A stretch of 35,997 nt of DNA from Fuerstiella sp. (GTDB taxonomy: Bacteria; Planctomycetota; Planctomycetia; Planctomycetales; Planctomycetaceae). The stretch spans positions 1 to 35,997 of the forward strand of contig JALHMY010000098.1 in assembly GCA_022843805.1 (NCBI GenBank), given 5' to 3'. The position numbers were made by a program, and so were the translations under genes. The notes beneath the pieces were generated by a model, which was not told the origin of the DNA, made no database searches, and saw nothing but the letters and a program-made list of their open reading frames with translations. Numbering within the stretch: position 1 is the stretch's first letter; the number at the start of each line of letters is the position of its first letter. Positions 35,683 to 35,997 of this stretch are shown here, piece after piece.

Positions 35683-35720
35683 TCAGAACGACATGCACGA
35701 ATCAGAACGACATGCACGAA
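35683..35720. repeat. 19-base tandem duplication
   Basis: TCAGAACGACATGCACGAA is present twice in direct tandem (35683-35701 and 35702-35720), identical. Confidence 0.8.
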
Positions 35721-35885
35721 GAGGGGTCGAACGGAGGACGCAGTTTTCCAGGTCGCTTGCCTTGGCTATGGAAACGGCTGGCCCTTTGCTGGAAAGCCCG
35801 AGGAAGTTGCCGCCTGTCTGCTGCGATTCGGCTCATACTGGTTATGACGGACTGAACCGCCGCATTCGGCGTCGCGTAACCAAAG

Positions 35886-35997
35886 ATAGGGGTAGGGAAA
35901 GCTGATTGATTTCAGCTCCCCCTCCCTCAGAACCGTACGGGCGGTTTTCCCGCATACGGCTCGCCGTTAGTAGGTTCCTGTGGATTGGACCAGCCAG
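35886..35997 (-). ncRNA. Group II intron, 3' end (domains V and VI), continues past the window
   Basis: On the minus strand 35962-35930 is a 33-base domain V. GAGCCGTAT pairs with CGTACGGTTC through nine pairs, a two-base CC bulge follows, and a GCGG/CCGC stem is capped by a GAAA-type loop. It contains the AGC catalytic triad. It is followed by a domain VI hairpin (GGGAGGGGGAGCTG pairing with CAGCTTTCCCTACCCC) with a bulged A eight bases from a likely intron end in TAT at 35886. The orientation means the rest of the intron, and any reverse transcriptase/maturase gene, would lie beyond base 35997. Confidence 0.85.

Larger units (their letters stand above)
35152..35885. other. Intergenic region upstream of the WxPGxW gene
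   Basis: This 734-base stretch has no convincing gene. It contains a small palindrome (ATGACG-TC-CGTCAT, 35225-35238) 74-87 bases upstream of the WxPGxW start that could be an operator. It also holds a CTC-GGA-GAG hairpin (35654-35672), a 19-base tandem duplication (35683-35720) and a hairpin (CGCCG-CATT-CGGCG, 35858-35871) beside the intron. Short open frames on both strands lack any family signature. Confidence 0.55.

Noticed and set aside
1..35997. tRNA, rRNA, riboswitch and CRISPR signals
   Set aside because: None were recognised by eye on either strand; a covariance-model scan would be needed to exclude small RNAs.

Overview
The window looks like a chromosome segment of a planctomycete (Planctomycetota, Planctomycetaceae-like). 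The evidence is gene content: three DUF1501 proteins with twin-arginine-like leaders, a PSCyt1-DUF1549-DUF1553 protein, PVC-type sugar-dehydrogenase-like beta-propellers fused to c-type hemes, a WxPGxW-repeat protein, and several families of short intergenic palindromes. I could not run a search, so the family names rest on motifs read by eye.

Layout. 1-1156: a possible partial ORF, then an RluA-type pseudouridine synthase (-). 1149-3923: a secreted glucose/sorbosone-dehydrogenase-like propeller with PKD, heme c and CBM6-like parts (-), divergent from a DUF1501 protein (4148-5512, +). 5513-6536: about 1 kb with hairpins and weak small ORFs. 6537-8906: a SulP-STAS-beta-carbonic anhydrase fusion (+). 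8911-9112: a frameshifted ISAs1-type transposase remnant. 9548-10465: a secreted coiled-coil plus AbfB-like protein (+). 10689-13352: an SMP-30-type lactonase-like protein and an OprO/P-type porin (both -). 13884-23050: four co-directional genes (PSCyt1/DUF1549/LamG/DUF1553 protein, DUF1501 protein, CrtI/PYROXD2-like FAD oxidoreductase, membrane protein with a spermidine-synthase-like domain). 23051-24110: a repeat-rich scar with the C-terminal end of a REP-associated (Y1/RAYT) transposase. 24111-31783: a 1977-residue five-heme multidomain protein followed by a DUF1501 protein and a possible tiny overlapping ORF (all -). 31939-35151: a 1070-residue WxPGxW/low-complexity protein (-) with a clear terminator. 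35886-35997: the 3' end (domains V and VI) of a group II intron that runs off the window.

How the genes may work together. Three times in 36 kb a large exported heme-c protein with propeller or LamG-like domains sits beside a DUF1501 protein: divergent once, in tandem twice. With the porin, the lactonase-like protein, the AbfB-like protein and CBM6/LamG/PA14 modules, this suggests exported carbohydrate binding and oxidation with electron transfer through c-type hemes. That role is inference; no substrate can be read from the sequence.

The most unusual items are the TIM-barrel/LamG/propeller/PA14/five-heme fusion, the SulP-STAS-carbonic anhydrase fusion, a family of intergenic hairpins that keep a CTC-GGA-GAG core while their outer stems change in a compensated way, and the group II intron edge.
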